This document shows, in pieces, positions 17,802 to 27,240 of a stretch of 64,000 nucleotides of DNA (positions within the stretch are counted from its first letter, which is position 1; each line of letters opens with the position of its first letter). Below the pieces are notes generated by a model. The model saw only the letters and a program-made list of their open reading frames with translations, was not told where the DNA came from and did no database searches. The stretch comes from Agrobacterium cavarae (GTDB lineage: Bacteria > Pseudomonadota > Alphaproteobacteria > Rhizobiales > Rhizobiaceae): NCBI RefSeq assembly GCF_004310285.1, contig NZ_SISF01000021.1, positions 1 through 64,000 of the forward strand, read 5' to 3'. The translations under genes were made by a program, and so were the position numbers.

Positions 17802-19559
17802 ATGCAACCGAGACTTCTCAGCCGAACTTTTCTTGCCCTGGCCCTTTGCTCTTCCGGGGCCTCAGCTCAGCAGGCGTCCGACACCGTTGCCCCGGAAAAA
17901 GCAACGGCGGTTGCAACGGCTCAACGCGTGGAAGCCAAAAACTTCATGGTGGCGGCTGCCAATCCGCTCGCGGCTGAGGCGGGGCGTGATGTGATTGCCA
18001 ATGGCGGGAACGCGATTGATGCGATGGTTGCGGTGCAGACCGTGCTTGGTCTCGTCGAACCGCAGAGCTCCGGTCTCGGCGGCGGTGCGTTTCTCGTTTA
18101 TTACGATGCAAAAAGTGGGAAGCTGACCACCTTCGATGGCCGGGAGACGGCGCCCATGGAGGCCACCCCGACACTCTTTCTCGACGCGAAAGGCCAGCCC
18201 CTGAAGTTCATGGACGCCGTGGTGGGCGGCCGCTCGGTTGGTACGCCTGGAACCGTCCGCCTTCTCGAGGACGTCCACAAACGCTTCGGCAAAACGGAAT
18301 GGGCAAACCTCCTGAAGCCGGCCCAGACCCTGGCAACACAAGGCTTCCGGGTATCGCCACGTCTCGCCTCCCTGGTCGCCTCCGAGGGTGACCGGTTGAA
18401 GACCTACAAGGAGACCACGTCCTATTTCTTCGATAGCTCAGGCGCGGCTTTGAAGGCAGGCACCGTGTTAAAAAATCCATCTTACGCAGACACGCTTGCG
18501 CTTCTTGCGAAAGGTGGTGCTGACGCATTCTACAAGGGGAAAATTGCGGAGGACATCATCAAGACCGTGCGGGAAGCCGCCGGCAATCCCGGCGTACTTT
18601 CGCTCGCCGACCTTTCCAATTATCGTATCATCGAGCGAGAACCAGTTTGCTTCACCTATCGCGCTCTCGATGTCTGCGGCATGGGTCCGCCGTCGTCAGG
18701 AGCAGTCGCCGTCAGCCAAATCCTCGGCCTTTCGGAAAATTTCGATCTCAAGGCTTTGGGACCACAGAATGTGGAAAGCTGGCGCATTATCGGCGATGCC
18801 CAACGTCTTGCATTTGCCGACCGTGAACGTTACGTGGCCGATCCAAACTTCGTGCCGTTGCCGATCAAGGGCTTGCTCGACAAATCCTATCTGGGCGAGC
18901 GCGCAAGGCTGCTGGATGGCGACAAGGCCTTGAGCAAGGATGCGGTCAAAGCTGGCGAACCCGGCTGGGACCACGCTCTACTGTTCGGCCGGGATGCGGC
19001 ACTGGAATTGCCGTCCACCAGTCACTTCGTCATCGTCGACAAGGAAGGCAACGTCGTTTCCATGACGACAACGATCGAAAATGGCTTTGGCTCACGTCTG
19101 ATGACCAACGGCTTTCTTCTCAACAATGAGTTGACGGACTTTTCCTTCAAGACCCATGACGGCGGCCTGCCGATTGCCAATCGGGTCGAGCCTGGAAAGC
19201 GGCCGCGCTCATCGATGGCACCAACCATCGTGATGAAGGACGGAAAACCACTGCTCGCCATCGGCTCGCCAGGTGGCAGCCAGATCATCGGATATGTGGC
19301 GCAGGCGCTGATTGCCTATATCGACTGGGGTATGTCCGTGGAGGAGATCGTGGCCCAGCCGCATCTCATCAATCGCTTCGGGACCTACGATATCGAGGCC
19401 GGCACCAAGGCGGAAGACATGGCCGAACCGCTCAAATCACTCGGGTACGACGTGAAGCCGGGCGAGATGAATTCCGGCTTGCACGCCATCGAGATCACCG
19501 GCAAAGGCTTGGCTGGAAGCGCCGATCCACGCCGAGAGGGCGTTGCTCTGGGAGAATAG
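17802..19559 (+). CDS. ggt: Gamma-glutamyltransferase, exported
   Basis: This 585-residue N-terminal-nucleophile hydrolase cleaves gamma-glutamyl bonds of glutathione and related peptides. It begins with a signal peptide (MQPRLLSRTFLALALCSSGA..., cut near residue 24), so the enzyme is probably periplasmic. The large-subunit motif SSGLGGGAFLVYYD is present, and the autoprocessing Thr that becomes the nucleophile is Thr406 in LPSTSHFVIVDKEGN. The ATG at 17802 has a good purine-rich site; an in-frame GTG at 17709 would put 31 residues before the signal peptide and is rejected. It stands alone, convergent with the CocE-type gene. Confidence 0.93.
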   Translation: MQPRLLSRTFLALALCSSGASAQQASDTVAPEKATAVATAQRVEAKNFMVAAANPLAAEAGRDVIANGGNAIDAMVAVQTVLGLVEPQSSGLGGGAFLVYYDAKSGKLTTFDGRETAPMEATPTLFLDAKGQPLKFMDAVVGGRSVGTPGTVRLLEDVHKRFGKTEWANLLKPAQTLATQGFRVSPRLASLVASEGDRLKTYKETTSYFFDSSGAALKAGTVLKNPSYADTLALLAKGGADAFYKGKIAEDIIKTVREAAGNPGVLSLADLSNYRIIEREPVCFTYRALDVCGMGPPSSGAVAVSQILGLSENFDLKALGPQNVESWRIIGDAQRLAFADRERYVADPNFVPLPIKGLLDKSYLGERARLLDGDKALSKDAVKAGEPGWDHALLFGRDAALELPSTSHFVIVDKEGNVVSMTTTIENGFGSRLMTNGFLLNNELTDFSFKTHDGGLPIANRVEPGKRPRSSMAPTIVMKDGKPLLAIGSPGGSQIIGYVAQALIAYIDWGMSVEEIVAQPHLINRFGTYDIEAGTKAEDMAEPLKSLGYDVKPGEMNSGLHAIEITGKGLAGSADPRREGVALGE

Positions 19560-19698
19560 GATTGACCTCGAAGGCTCATTTCGTCTGGCCAAAAGCACCA
19601 ATGGGAAACTGAGACGCACTCTTTCTGCCATGCCTCAAGCAATTGAGCGAAGGGTGCACTCAGCACCATTCGCTCTTGCTAGTCTTTCGATATGGGGC
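19560..19698. other. Convergent gap between GGT and CocE-type genes
   Basis: A 139-base gap between two stop codons. No gene and no clear terminator hairpin were found. A 75-residue open frame spanning it has no ribosome-binding site and overlaps coding sequence on both sides. Confidence 0.4.
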
Positions 19699-21702
19699 TC
19701 AGATCAGATCGCGGTCAAAGCGCTCGTCCCATTGGCGCGTCTTGACCAGCGTTCCATTCTCGGATGCTGACAACTCTCCTGCCAGGTAGAATTTGTCCTT
19801 GTCCGAGCGCATTTCTGTTCGGCTTTCGATTTTTATCCGCCAGCCGTCACGCCCCATTTCATAGCTCTGCGTGAGTACGTATTTCGCCGAGAGCGGGTCG
19901 TCGTCCTTGATGGTCAACTCACGGCGAAGGCTGTGACTGAGTTGAGTATCGATCTCGTCGAAGCGGATGACGCCCTCTCCGAACAAGCCGCCCACGCCGT
20001 CCGTGATGTAGGTATTGATTCCGGTTTCATGGTCCTGTTCGGTCCAGCGCCTGACCGTTCCAGCATCGACCTGCGTCATCGGAGTCGACGGCCCGTGAGC
20101 GGGTGCATCGAAACGCACTTTCGTCTCGTGCGAGGGCGCACGAACAGGGAGCTCAAGTCTGCTCTCCGCCACGGAGATGCTGAGCGTCGCATTGTATGGA
20201 GACGTCCAGACCATTGGCCAATAGGCAGTGGCGATGGCCAGTTGAACGCGATGACCTTTGGCAAAGCGATAGCCGCAATCGTTGAGCTTGATCGCTAAAT
20301 CGTAGAATTTGCCCGCCTCCAATGCTTCCGGCTCTTCATGGCTATCACGATGGGTCAGGTTGAAGACCTGATAGCTTACCCGCGTCACGCGGCCATCCGG
20401 CAGAACATCGTTCAACCGCAGCGATATTTGCGCTACCGGGCAATCTGCAGCAACGCGAAGGCGGACCGAAGGTGCACCCAACACATCGAGATCCTGTTCC
20501 AGTATCTCGGTTTCGAAAACGAGCGCGCCTCCATTATCAAGCCGCTGGTCTGTCGGGTGTTCGCCTGGGCAACCCGTTGCCATCCATTCGCCACCTGCTT
20601 TTCCGTGGCTTTGCGGAGAACGAACTTGCAGGATCGCTGCCTGCGATGCGTTTCCGCCAAGGCGACGATCAGCGCCGAGATGGAACTGCTTTGCAGTTAT
20701 CTCAGGCGATGACCATTCTGCTTCACCAACCCACCGACCCTCCGTCGTGGTGCGCGTGCCTGTGGGTTCGATCGTGTCACAGACAAAGGCACGCAGCATG
20801 GGCTCGTCCATGACGCCGGTCTCTTCACCCTTGAGCCACTGATCCCACCAGCGGGTTGCCTCCTGAAGGAAGCCGATGGCAGGACCTGGAACACCATCCT
20901 GAGGGTAAATGTGCCCCCAGGGGCCGATGATCCCGCGACGTGGAACTTGAAGGTTTTCCAAGAGTCGGGATACCGGATTGGTATAGCTGTCGGCCCATGC
21001 CCCAATTGCCAGCACCGGGCACTCAATGGCGCTCCAGTCCTCACACACCGAACCGTGTTTCCAATAGTCGTCATAACGCTGATGTTCGAGCCAAAGAGCG
21101 GGGAAGAAAGGGAGCTTGTCGATCCGTTCCAGCCACTGCTCTCTCCACACGTCGCCGACGATCTTTGGATCAAGAGGCCGGCTCTGGTAGGCCAGCATGA
21201 TTGTGCCCCACCACAAATTATCATTGAGCAGCAAACCGCCCATGTAATGAATGTCGTCCGTATAACGATTATCTGTCGAGTAGGCGGTGATGATCGCCTT
21301 CAGTGCGGGTGGTCTGCGCGCCGCTACCTGCAAACTGTTGAAGCCGCCCCAGCTTTTTCCCATCATTCCAACGTTGCCGCTGCACCAGGCTTGGCGGGAA
21401 ATCCAGTCGATCACTTCAAGCGCGTCATCCTGCTCCTGCTTCAGATATTCATCCGCCATATGTCCATCGGACTCGCCTGTCCCACGCATATCGACGCGAA
21501 TGGCCGCGTAGCCCTGGCTTGCGAAATAGCCATGCATCGGCTCGTCGCGCCCACGAGTACCGTCGCGCTTGCGGTAGGGAATATATTCAAGGATTGCCGG
21601 GACCGACGATTGTTCTGCGTCTTCCGGCAACCAGAGCCGCGCCCCAAGGCGCGTACCATCGCTCAAGGGAATCCAGATGTGTTCTTGGACATGCACTGTC
21701 AT
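19699..21702 (-). CDS. CocE/NonD family hydrolase (S15 X-Pro dipeptidyl-peptidase-like)
   Basis: This 667-residue alpha/beta hydrolase has the catalytic Ser in GMMGKSWGGFNSL (about residue 115), the acid in WADSYTNPV and the His in GPWGHIYP, followed by a C-terminal jelly-roll domain typical of CocE and S15 peptidases. No signal peptide is seen. The start at 21702 (MTVHVQEHIWIPL) is where family similarity begins; the open frame extends 31 codons upstream without motif. It is the last gene of a peptide-importer operon, so cleavage of imported peptides or amides/esters is likely. Substrate cannot be read from sequence. Confidence 0.88.
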   Translation of the reverse strand: MTVHVQEHIWIPLSDGTRLGARLWLPEDAEQSSVPAILEYIPYRKRDGTRGRDEPMHGYFASQGYAAIRVDMRGTGESDGHMADEYLKQEQDDALEVIDWISRQAWCSGNVGMMGKSWGGFNSLQVAARRPPALKAIITAYSTDNRYTDDIHYMGGLLLNDNLWWGTIMLAYQSRPLDPKIVGDVWREQWLERIDKLPFFPALWLEHQRYDDYWKHGSVCEDWSAIECPVLAIGAWADSYTNPVSRLLENLQVPRRGIIGPWGHIYPQDGVPGPAIGFLQEATRWWDQWLKGEETGVMDEPMLRAFVCDTIEPTGTRTTTEGRWVGEAEWSSPEITAKQFHLGADRRLGGNASQAAILQVRSPQSHGKAGGEWMATGCPGEHPTDQRLDNGGALVFETEILEQDLDVLGAPSVRLRVAADCPVAQISLRLNDVLPDGRVTRVSYQVFNLTHRDSHEEPEALEAGKFYDLAIKLNDCGYRFAKGHRVQLAIATAYWPMVWTSPYNATLSISVAESRLELPVRAPSHETKVRFDAPAHGPSTPMTQVDAGTVRRWTEQDHETGINTYITDGVGGLFGEGVIRFDEIDTQLSHSLRRELTIKDDDPLSAKYVLTQSYEMGRDGWRIKIESRTEMRSDKDKFYLAGELSASENGTLVKTRQWDERFDRDLI

Positions 21703-21791
21703 TTCAAATATTCCAGTCAGATTATGCGCCTTACCGGGACTCCAGTAGCGACGACAGGATTTTGAACGGCGATCCGAGATCGCCATCGTCC

Positions 21792-23405
21792 TCAAGCGGC
21801 GGAGATTGCGCGTTTTGCCAGCACCCCATCAAGCCAGTCTCGTCGCAGTTCCGGCACTGAGGTGATGAGCTGCTCGGTGTAGGGCTTGTAAGGCGGGGCA
21901 AAAACATCTGCGGTTATGCCCGTTTCAACGATCACGCCATGCTGCATCACCATCGTCCGGTCCGCCAGTCTGCGAACGACACCCAGATCATGGGTTATGA
22001 ACAGATAGGAGACAGACAATTCATCCTGCAACGAGCGCAGCAATCGCAAGATCTCTTCTGCCACGAGGGGGTCGAGCGCAGACGTGACCTCATCGCAGAT
22101 GATGAGATCGGGACGCGCTGCAAGAGCGCGGGCGATACAGACGCGCTGCTTCTGGCCGCCCGAAAGCGCCTTTGGAAGTCGCTCGGCAAAGTCTCGCGGT
22201 AGTCCGACAAGATCGAGTAACCGTCCGACTTCGGAAACACGCTGATCCTCTTTCATGTTGAAATAAAATGACATGGGACGACCGATGATGTCGCCAACCG
22301 CCTGTCGCGGGTTGAGGGCCACATCCGGTAGCTGATAGACGAGTTGTATACGGCGCAGCTCTTCCCGGCTGCGCTTCTTGTAGCTGTCGGCAAGCCTGTG
22401 TCCGGCGAGTGAGATCACTCCCGACGAATGAGGCGGCAGACCCGCGATAACGCGTGCGAGCGTGGACTTGCCCGACCCGGATTCGCCGACAATGGCGAGA
22501 GTCTCACCGCGGCGAAGCGTCAGATGGACATTGTCCAATACCTTTTTGCGGCCGTAATGAGCCGTCACGTCACGCACATCCAGCAAGACCTCGCCACTTT
22601 CGTGGTGAACCCCTTGCCCCGCCATGCTCGTTTCGCGTTCCGAGACAAGACGCTTGGTGTACTCTTCCTGAGGATGCTCGAGGATCTGCTCGGCGCTCCC
22701 CTCCTCCACCCGCTTTCCATGGCGCAAGACCGTGATGCTATCGGCCACCTGCGCCACCACCGCCAGGTCGTGCGTGATATAAAGGGCTGCAGTCTTGTAC
22801 CGCTGGATAAGATCGCGCAGCAGTGCGAGAACCTCGATCTGCGTCGTGACGTCCAGAGCCGTGGTCGGCTCATCCAGCACGAGGATGTCTGGGCGGCATG
22901 ACATCGCCATTGCGACCATGGCGCGCTGCAACTGACCACCGGAAACCTGATGCGGGTAGCGATTGCCGAAATTGCGAAAATCCGGCAGTTGCAGCGCCTC
23001 AAGCAGCTCCAGCATCCAGGCTTGTGCCTCCTGCCGGTTCATGATGCCGTGATAGAGAGGCCCCTCGATGATCTGATCGCCGATTTTCATCGCCGGATTG
23101 AAAGCCGCAGCAGCACTCTGTGCGACATAGGCGATACGCGCGCCACGCACCGCCTCACGTCCAGCGCGGCCGATCTTCATCAAAGAGATGCCATCGACGA
23201 CGATCTCGCCGTCAACGATGCGGCAGCCATTTCGACCGTAGCCCATGGCGGCGAGGCCTATCGTGGATTTCCCCGCCCCCGATTCGCCAATGAGGCCCTT
23301 GACCTCACCGCGGGACAGGTCGAGATCAATGCCATCGACCAGAATGGCGCCGTTGGGGGCTGCGACCTTCAGGCCACGGATTTGAAGGACTTTGTCTTCG
23401 CTCAT
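21792..23405 (-). CDS. Peptide ABC transporter, fused dual ATPase (DppD-DppF type)
   Basis: A 537-residue protein with two complete oligopeptide-type ATPase domains. Domain 1 has Walker A GESGAGKST, signature VSGGQLQR and [11 protein letters not shown]. Domain 2 has [17 protein letters not shown] and LIICDEVTSALD. The ATG overlaps the stop of the permease gene (ATGA). It energises the DppBC-like permeases encoded just upstream. The substrate is probably di- or oligopeptides, supported by the hydrolase gene that follows. Confidence 0.92.
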   Translation of the reverse strand: MSEDKVLQIRGLKVAAPNGAILVDGIDLDLSRGEVKGLIGESGAGKSTIGLAAMGYGRNGCRIVDGEIVVDGISLMKIGRAGREAVRGARIAYVAQSAAAAFNPAMKIGDQIIEGPLYHGIMNRQEAQAWMLELLEALQLPDFRNFGNRYPHQVSGGQLQRAMVAMAMSCRPDILVLDEPTTALDVTTQIEVLALLRDLIQRYKTAALYITHDLAVVAQVADSITVLRHGKRVEEGSAEQILEHPQEEYTKRLVSERETSMAGQGVHHESGEVLLDVRDVTAHYGRKKVLDNVHLTLRRGETLAIVGESGSGKSTLARVIAGLPPHSSGVISLAGHRLADSYKKRSREELRRIQLVYQLPDVALNPRQAVGDIIGRPMSFYFNMKEDQRVSEVGRLLDLVGLPRDFAERLPKALSGGQKQRVCIARALAARPDLIICDEVTSALDPLVAEEILRLLRSLQDELSVSYLFITHDLGVVRRLADRTMVMQHGVIVETGITADVFAPPYKPYTEQLITSVPELRRDWLDGVLAKRAISAA

Positions 23406-24226
23406 CGGTCCGCTCCTTGAATAGCGCTACGTCCCGCCAGCAACCAGTCCACCACAAGATTGATGCCGATGGTCAAGATGGCGATTGCGGCAGCGGGATA
23501 AAGCGGCGCATAAAGGCCGTAAAGAATAGCCTGCTGATTATCCTTCACCATACCGCCCCAGTCGGCGAAAGGCGGCTGAATACCGAGGCCCAGAAACGAC
23601 AGGCCGGCAACGAAGAGAAACGTGAAGCAGAAGCGCAGACCGAATTCCGCAATCAGCGGCGGCAGCGCATTCGGCAGGATTTCCTTGAAAACCAGCCACA
23701 AAAGACCTTCGCCCCGCAGACGTGCGGTTTCGGCATATTCGAGAACATTGATCCCTTGCGCAACGATACGTGCCAGACGAAACACGCGGGTCGAGTCCAG
23801 CAGCGCGATGGTGACGATGAGAACCGGGATTGACGATCCCAACGCTTGCAAGACGACCAAGGCCGAGATCAACACCGGAATGCACATGACGGTATCAACG
23901 ATGCGCGAGAGGATGGTGTCGAGCCAGCCGCCGAAAATAGCGGCGATGAAACCAAGCGTGATGCCGATGGTAAACGACAACAAAGATGCGGCGAGCGAAA
24001 CGCCAATGGACATCTGCGCGCCAGCGAGAATGCGCGACAGCATGTCCCGGCCATTCTGATCGAGACCGAACCAGTGGGCAGCCGAAGGCGGATCGAAGGG
24101 CGATCCAACGATCTCCTCCTGCCCGAAAGGCGCGATATGGGGCCCGGCCAAGAACAGGATAATGTTGAGTGAAATGATGAACAGACCGATCCATGCCGTC
24201 GGTGAAACAGTACGCAGGAATTTCAT
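23402..24226 (-). CDS. Peptide ABC transporter permease (DppC type)
   Basis: A 274-residue permease with five to six hydrophobic segments. The N-terminal extracytoplasmic HWFGLDQNGRDMLSRILAGA segment is characteristic of DppC/OppC, and the EAA loop lies around residues 165-185 (AETARLRGEGLLWLVFKEIL). Its start overlaps the stop of the DppB-type gene (ATGA), and its stop overlaps the start of the dual ATPase. Confidence 0.92.
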   Translation of the reverse strand: MKFLRTVSPTAWIGLFIISLNIILFLAGPHIAPFGQEEIVGSPFDPPSAAHWFGLDQNGRDMLSRILAGAQMSIGVSLAASLLSFTIGITLGFIAAIFGGWLDTILSRIVDTVMCIPVLISALVVLQALGSSIPVLIVTIALLDSTRVFRLARIVAQGINVLEYAETARLRGEGLLWLVFKEILPNALPPLIAEFGLRFCFTFLFVAGLSFLGLGIQPPFADWGGMVKDNQQAILYGLYAPLYPAAAIAILTIGINLVVDWLLAGRSAIQGADR

Positions 24227-25170
24227 CGGGCATGCCTCAGGCGCGGATTGAGCGCGATGGCCGTAACGTCGGCAATAATGTTCAAGATGACGTAGGCGGT
24301 GCCAAACACCAGCGCCGCCGCTTGCACCAGCGGTAGATCGCGTTTCGAAACGGCATCGACCATGAAGCGACCAAGCCCGTTGTAATTAAACACCGCCTCG
24401 ACCAGAACGACGCCGGTGATCAGGTAGGCGATATTGAAGGATACGACATTGACGATTGGGGCCGCGGCATTGGGAAGCGCGTGGCGGAGAACGGCCCGCT
24501 TCGTGCGTAGACCCTTCAGATAAGCGGTCTCCACATAGGCCTGATCCATGACGGCCAAGACCGCCGTCCGGGTCATTCGCAGCATTTGGGCGACCGTTAC
24601 CAAAACAAGCGTCAGAGCCGGAAGCGTCGTCGCCTTCAGCCAGTCTCCCATACTCATTCCGGGATATGTGTCCGCAAGGCTCGGCAGGAGATTGTATTGC
24701 ACGGAAACGAACAGGATCAGCAGCAGGCCGAGGAAGTACTCGGGAAGCGACACAAAGGCGAGAGCAGCGATATTGACGGCCCGGTCAAAGACAGTGCCTC
24801 GCCAGATCGCGCTCAAGAGCCCCAGAAGAACGGCAACTGGCACGGAGATCACGGCAGCGTAGAACGCAAGTGCCATGGTGTTCCAGAACCGTGGCCACAG
24901 AAGATCCGCGACGGGCTGCCGGTTGGCGAGAGAATTGCCGAGGTCACCGGTTACAAACCCGCCGAGCCAGGCAAAATATCTATGCAGCAGCGGTTGGTCG
25001 AGACCGAGGTCCGTGCGCAGCACAGCGAGAGACTCGGGCGTTGCATTCTGTCCGAGTATTGCTGACGCCACGTCACCAGGAAGAAGCTGCGTGCCGGCGA
25101 AAATAAGCGCCGACACGAGCAGTAGCGTCAGAATACCCAAAGCAATGCGCTTTAGGATAAGAATAGTCAT
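24223..25170 (-). CDS. Peptide ABC transporter permease (DppB type)
   Basis: A 315-residue permease with six hydrophobic segments. The N-terminal MTILILKRIALGILTLL and the LPGDVASAILGQNATPESL segment match DppB-type subunits, as does the C-terminal half (HALPNAAAPIVNVVSF). The ATG at 25170 overlaps the TAA of the binding-protein gene (TAATG), so it is chosen over the codon five residues upstream. It pairs with the DppC-type permease encoded next. Confidence 0.92.
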   Translation of the reverse strand: MTILILKRIALGILTLLLVSALIFAGTQLLPGDVASAILGQNATPESLAVLRTDLGLDQPLLHRYFAWLGGFVTGDLGNSLANRQPVADLLWPRFWNTMALAFYAAVISVPVAVLLGLLSAIWRGTVFDRAVNIAALAFVSLPEYFLGLLLILFVSVQYNLLPSLADTYPGMSMGDWLKATTLPALTLVLVTVAQMLRMTRTAVLAVMDQAYVETAYLKGLRTKRAVLRHALPNAAAPIVNVVSFNIAYLITGVVLVEAVFNYNGLGRFMVDAVSKRDLPLVQAAALVFGTAYVILNIIADVTAIALNPRLRHAR

Positions 25171-26732
25171 TACGCGTCCAACCATACCTTTTCAGCGAGA
25201 CGAGCACCCATGAAGTTGAACATCGGGTGCGTGGTGACGCCTTTGAGCTTTTTGGAGGTGGCGTCGAGATAATCGCCGAACATCGGGATCATCGCGCCGC
25301 CCTCGTTCGAGATAAGCGCCTGAAGCTCGGCATAGATTTCCTTGCGCTTGGCATCGTCCAGAAGCGCACGGGCTTCGATCAGCTTCTTGTCGAAGGTCTC
25401 GTTTTTCCAGTGCGTGTCGTTCTGTGCCGAGGTGGACTGGTATGCAATGGTCAGCATCTGGTCGGCAGTCGGACGTCCGCCCCAATAGGACATGCAGAAC
25501 GGCGCCTTCATCCAGACATTGTCCCAGTATCCATCCGCTGGCTCGCGCTTGATCGACACATCGATCCCGCTCTTGGCAGCGCTGGTGCGGAAAATCGCTG
25601 CTGCGTCGACCGCGCCGGAGAAAGCCGCGTCCGAGGCCGATATCTCGACCTTCAACGTATCGAGCCCAGCCTGCTTCAGATAGAACTTGGACTTCTCGGG
25701 GTCGTAAGGGCGCTGCGGCAGGTCGGCCGCGTAAAAGCGATCGGAACTTGGGATCGGATGATCGTTGCCGAGGCGGCCATAGCCACGCAGGGCGGTCTTC
25801 AAAAGCTGTTCGCGATCGATTGCGTGCTTGATGGCGAGGCGGACATTGTTGTCCTTATAGGGCGCCTGCGTGCAATCCATCAGGAATGTGAAATGCTGGC
25901 CACCAGCCGACTGAACGATGTTGAGGTTAGGGTTGCGACGCAGGAGATCGACCGTCTTGAAATCAAGCTGGTTGATCGCATGAACCTGGCCCGACATCAT
26001 GGCATTGGTGCGCGCAGCGATATCATTGATGACGATCACTTCGACGGCGTCGACATGCGCGGCGTTCGGCTTCCAATAGTTGGGATTGCGCGTGAAACGC
26101 GACCGGACGCCGGGATCGTAGCTTTCGAACACGAACGGCCCCGTACCGACAGGTTTGTTGAAATCCGTCCATCCTTCGGGAACGACAAGGAAGTGGTAGT
26201 CGGAGAGAATGTAGGGAAGGTCGGCGTTGCCGCTTTCAAGGACGATCTTGATTTCGCTGTCTGAGACTTTCTCGACGCTTTTCAGCGCAGACGCGATAGA
26301 ACGCGCTGCAGAGGTGGTCTCGCCGCGGTGGAGATTGATCGAATAAATCACATCTTCGACCGTCAGCGCCTTGCCGTTATGGAAGGTCACCCCTTGGCGC
26401 AGCTTGAACACCCACTCCTTGGCACCCGGCTGCGCTTCCCAGCTTTCAAGCAATTCTGGAACCGCGTGATTGTTGGCGTCAATCTCGACAAGACCATTCA
26501 TGATCATGAAGGCCTGATTGACGGGTACCCAGTCCTTCAAGATGCGCGGATCGAGATTGTCTGTGGTGCTACCGCCGCCGATACCAAGTTTCAGCACGCC
26601 CCCTTTCTTCGGAGTTTGAGCGTCTTGCGCGCTGGCATGTGTGATGAAGCCAGCGGAAAGCGCCGTCAGGCCGGCGGCGCCGATGAGGAAGCTACGTCGG
26701 TCGAGCGAAAAGGAAGATGGGGAGTGTGTCAT
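25170..26732 (-). CDS. Peptide ABC transporter, substrate-binding protein (family 5), Tat-type signal
   Basis: This 520-residue DppA/OppA-like binding protein opens with a twin-arginine-type signal (DRRSFLIGAAGLTALSAG) and a likely cut after THASAQ. Typical family-5 motifs include KLRQGVTFHNGKALTVEDV and the PVGTGPFVFESYDPG block. It is the first gene of the importer operon. The ATG at 26732 has GGGAAC upstream and puts the RR pair near residue 12. Ligands are probably peptides, but family-5 proteins also bind opines, nickel or glycosides. Confidence 0.9.
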   Translation of the reverse strand: MTHSPSSFSLDRRSFLIGAAGLTALSAGFITHASAQDAQTPKKGGVLKLGIGGGSTTDNLDPRILKDWVPVNQAFMIMNGLVEIDANNHAVPELLESWEAQPGAKEWVFKLRQGVTFHNGKALTVEDVIYSINLHRGETTSAARSIASALKSVEKVSDSEIKIVLESGNADLPYILSDYHFLVVPEGWTDFNKPVGTGPFVFESYDPGVRSRFTRNPNYWKPNAAHVDAVEVIVINDIAARTNAMMSGQVHAINQLDFKTVDLLRRNPNLNIVQSAGGQHFTFLMDCTQAPYKDNNVRLAIKHAIDREQLLKTALRGYGRLGNDHPIPSSDRFYAADLPQRPYDPEKSKFYLKQAGLDTLKVEISASDAAFSGAVDAAAIFRTSAAKSGIDVSIKREPADGYWDNVWMKAPFCMSYWGGRPTADQMLTIAYQSTSAQNDTHWKNETFDKKLIEARALLDDAKRKEIYAELQALISNEGGAMIPMFGDYLDATSKKLKGVTTHPMFNFMGARLAEKVWLDA

Positions 26733-26967
26733 GGTGCAGTTCCCTGTTTTTATCATCGCCGTTCATGGGACGGCTCTCGGGGGCTTGGCCTATCGTACTC
26801 AGCGGTTCGGCACTAGAGACGCAGCCGTAAGCTGGGGTATGATTTTTGCGCATGGGGTCATGAAATCAAAGCGTATCCGCTTGTTTGCGAAGCGGAGTAC
26901 ACGAGCGTCGCCGGAATGAGCCGGCGTGGCCAAGCGTCTATAATAGGCGGTTACGGAGTGCGTATAA
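26733..26967. promoter_or_regulatory. Divergent promoter region
   Basis: It separates the minus-strand peptide-importer operon from the plus-strand membrane-protein gene. A perfect TATAAT at 26939-26944 would suit transcription to the right, but its -35 region (ATGAGC) is poor. A small hairpin (CGCCGG at 26909-26914 with CCGGCG at 26921-26926) overlaps that -35 region. Confidence 0.4.
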
Positions 26968-27234
26968 ATGGGGCTTGCGGACATTGTTGGCCTTGCAGGA
27001 GCAATTTTCTATCTCATCGCATATGCCCTGCTGCAATTGCGCATTCTGAGCGTTGAAGACGGTCGCTACACCATTCTCAACATCCTAGGCGGCGTTCTCC
27101 TGATCTATTCGCTGATATGGAATTTCAATCTTGGCTCCCTGATTTCGCAGGTGGCTTGGCTGATATTCACTTTGATCGGTTACGCACGCTTCATGCTGGA
27201 TCGTCGGCGCAGAGCGCGTGTGGTGCAAGCGTAA
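26968..27234 (+). CDS. Small integral membrane protein, CBU_0592 family
   Basis: An 88-residue protein with three hydrophobic helices (about residues 4-22, 36-52 and 55-75) and a basic tail rich in Arg. The pattern DIVGLAGAIFYLIAYALLQL followed by WNFNLGSLISQVAWLIFTLIGY is that of the small CBU_0592-type membrane family. GGAG precedes the ATG. Function is unknown. It is convergent with the LysR gene, which ends 6 bases away. Confidence 0.8.
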   Translation: MGLADIVGLAGAIFYLIAYALLQLRILSVEDGRYTILNILGGVLLIYSLIWNFNLGSLISQVAWLIFTLIGYARFMLDRRRRARVVQA

Positions 27235-27240
27235 CGAAAA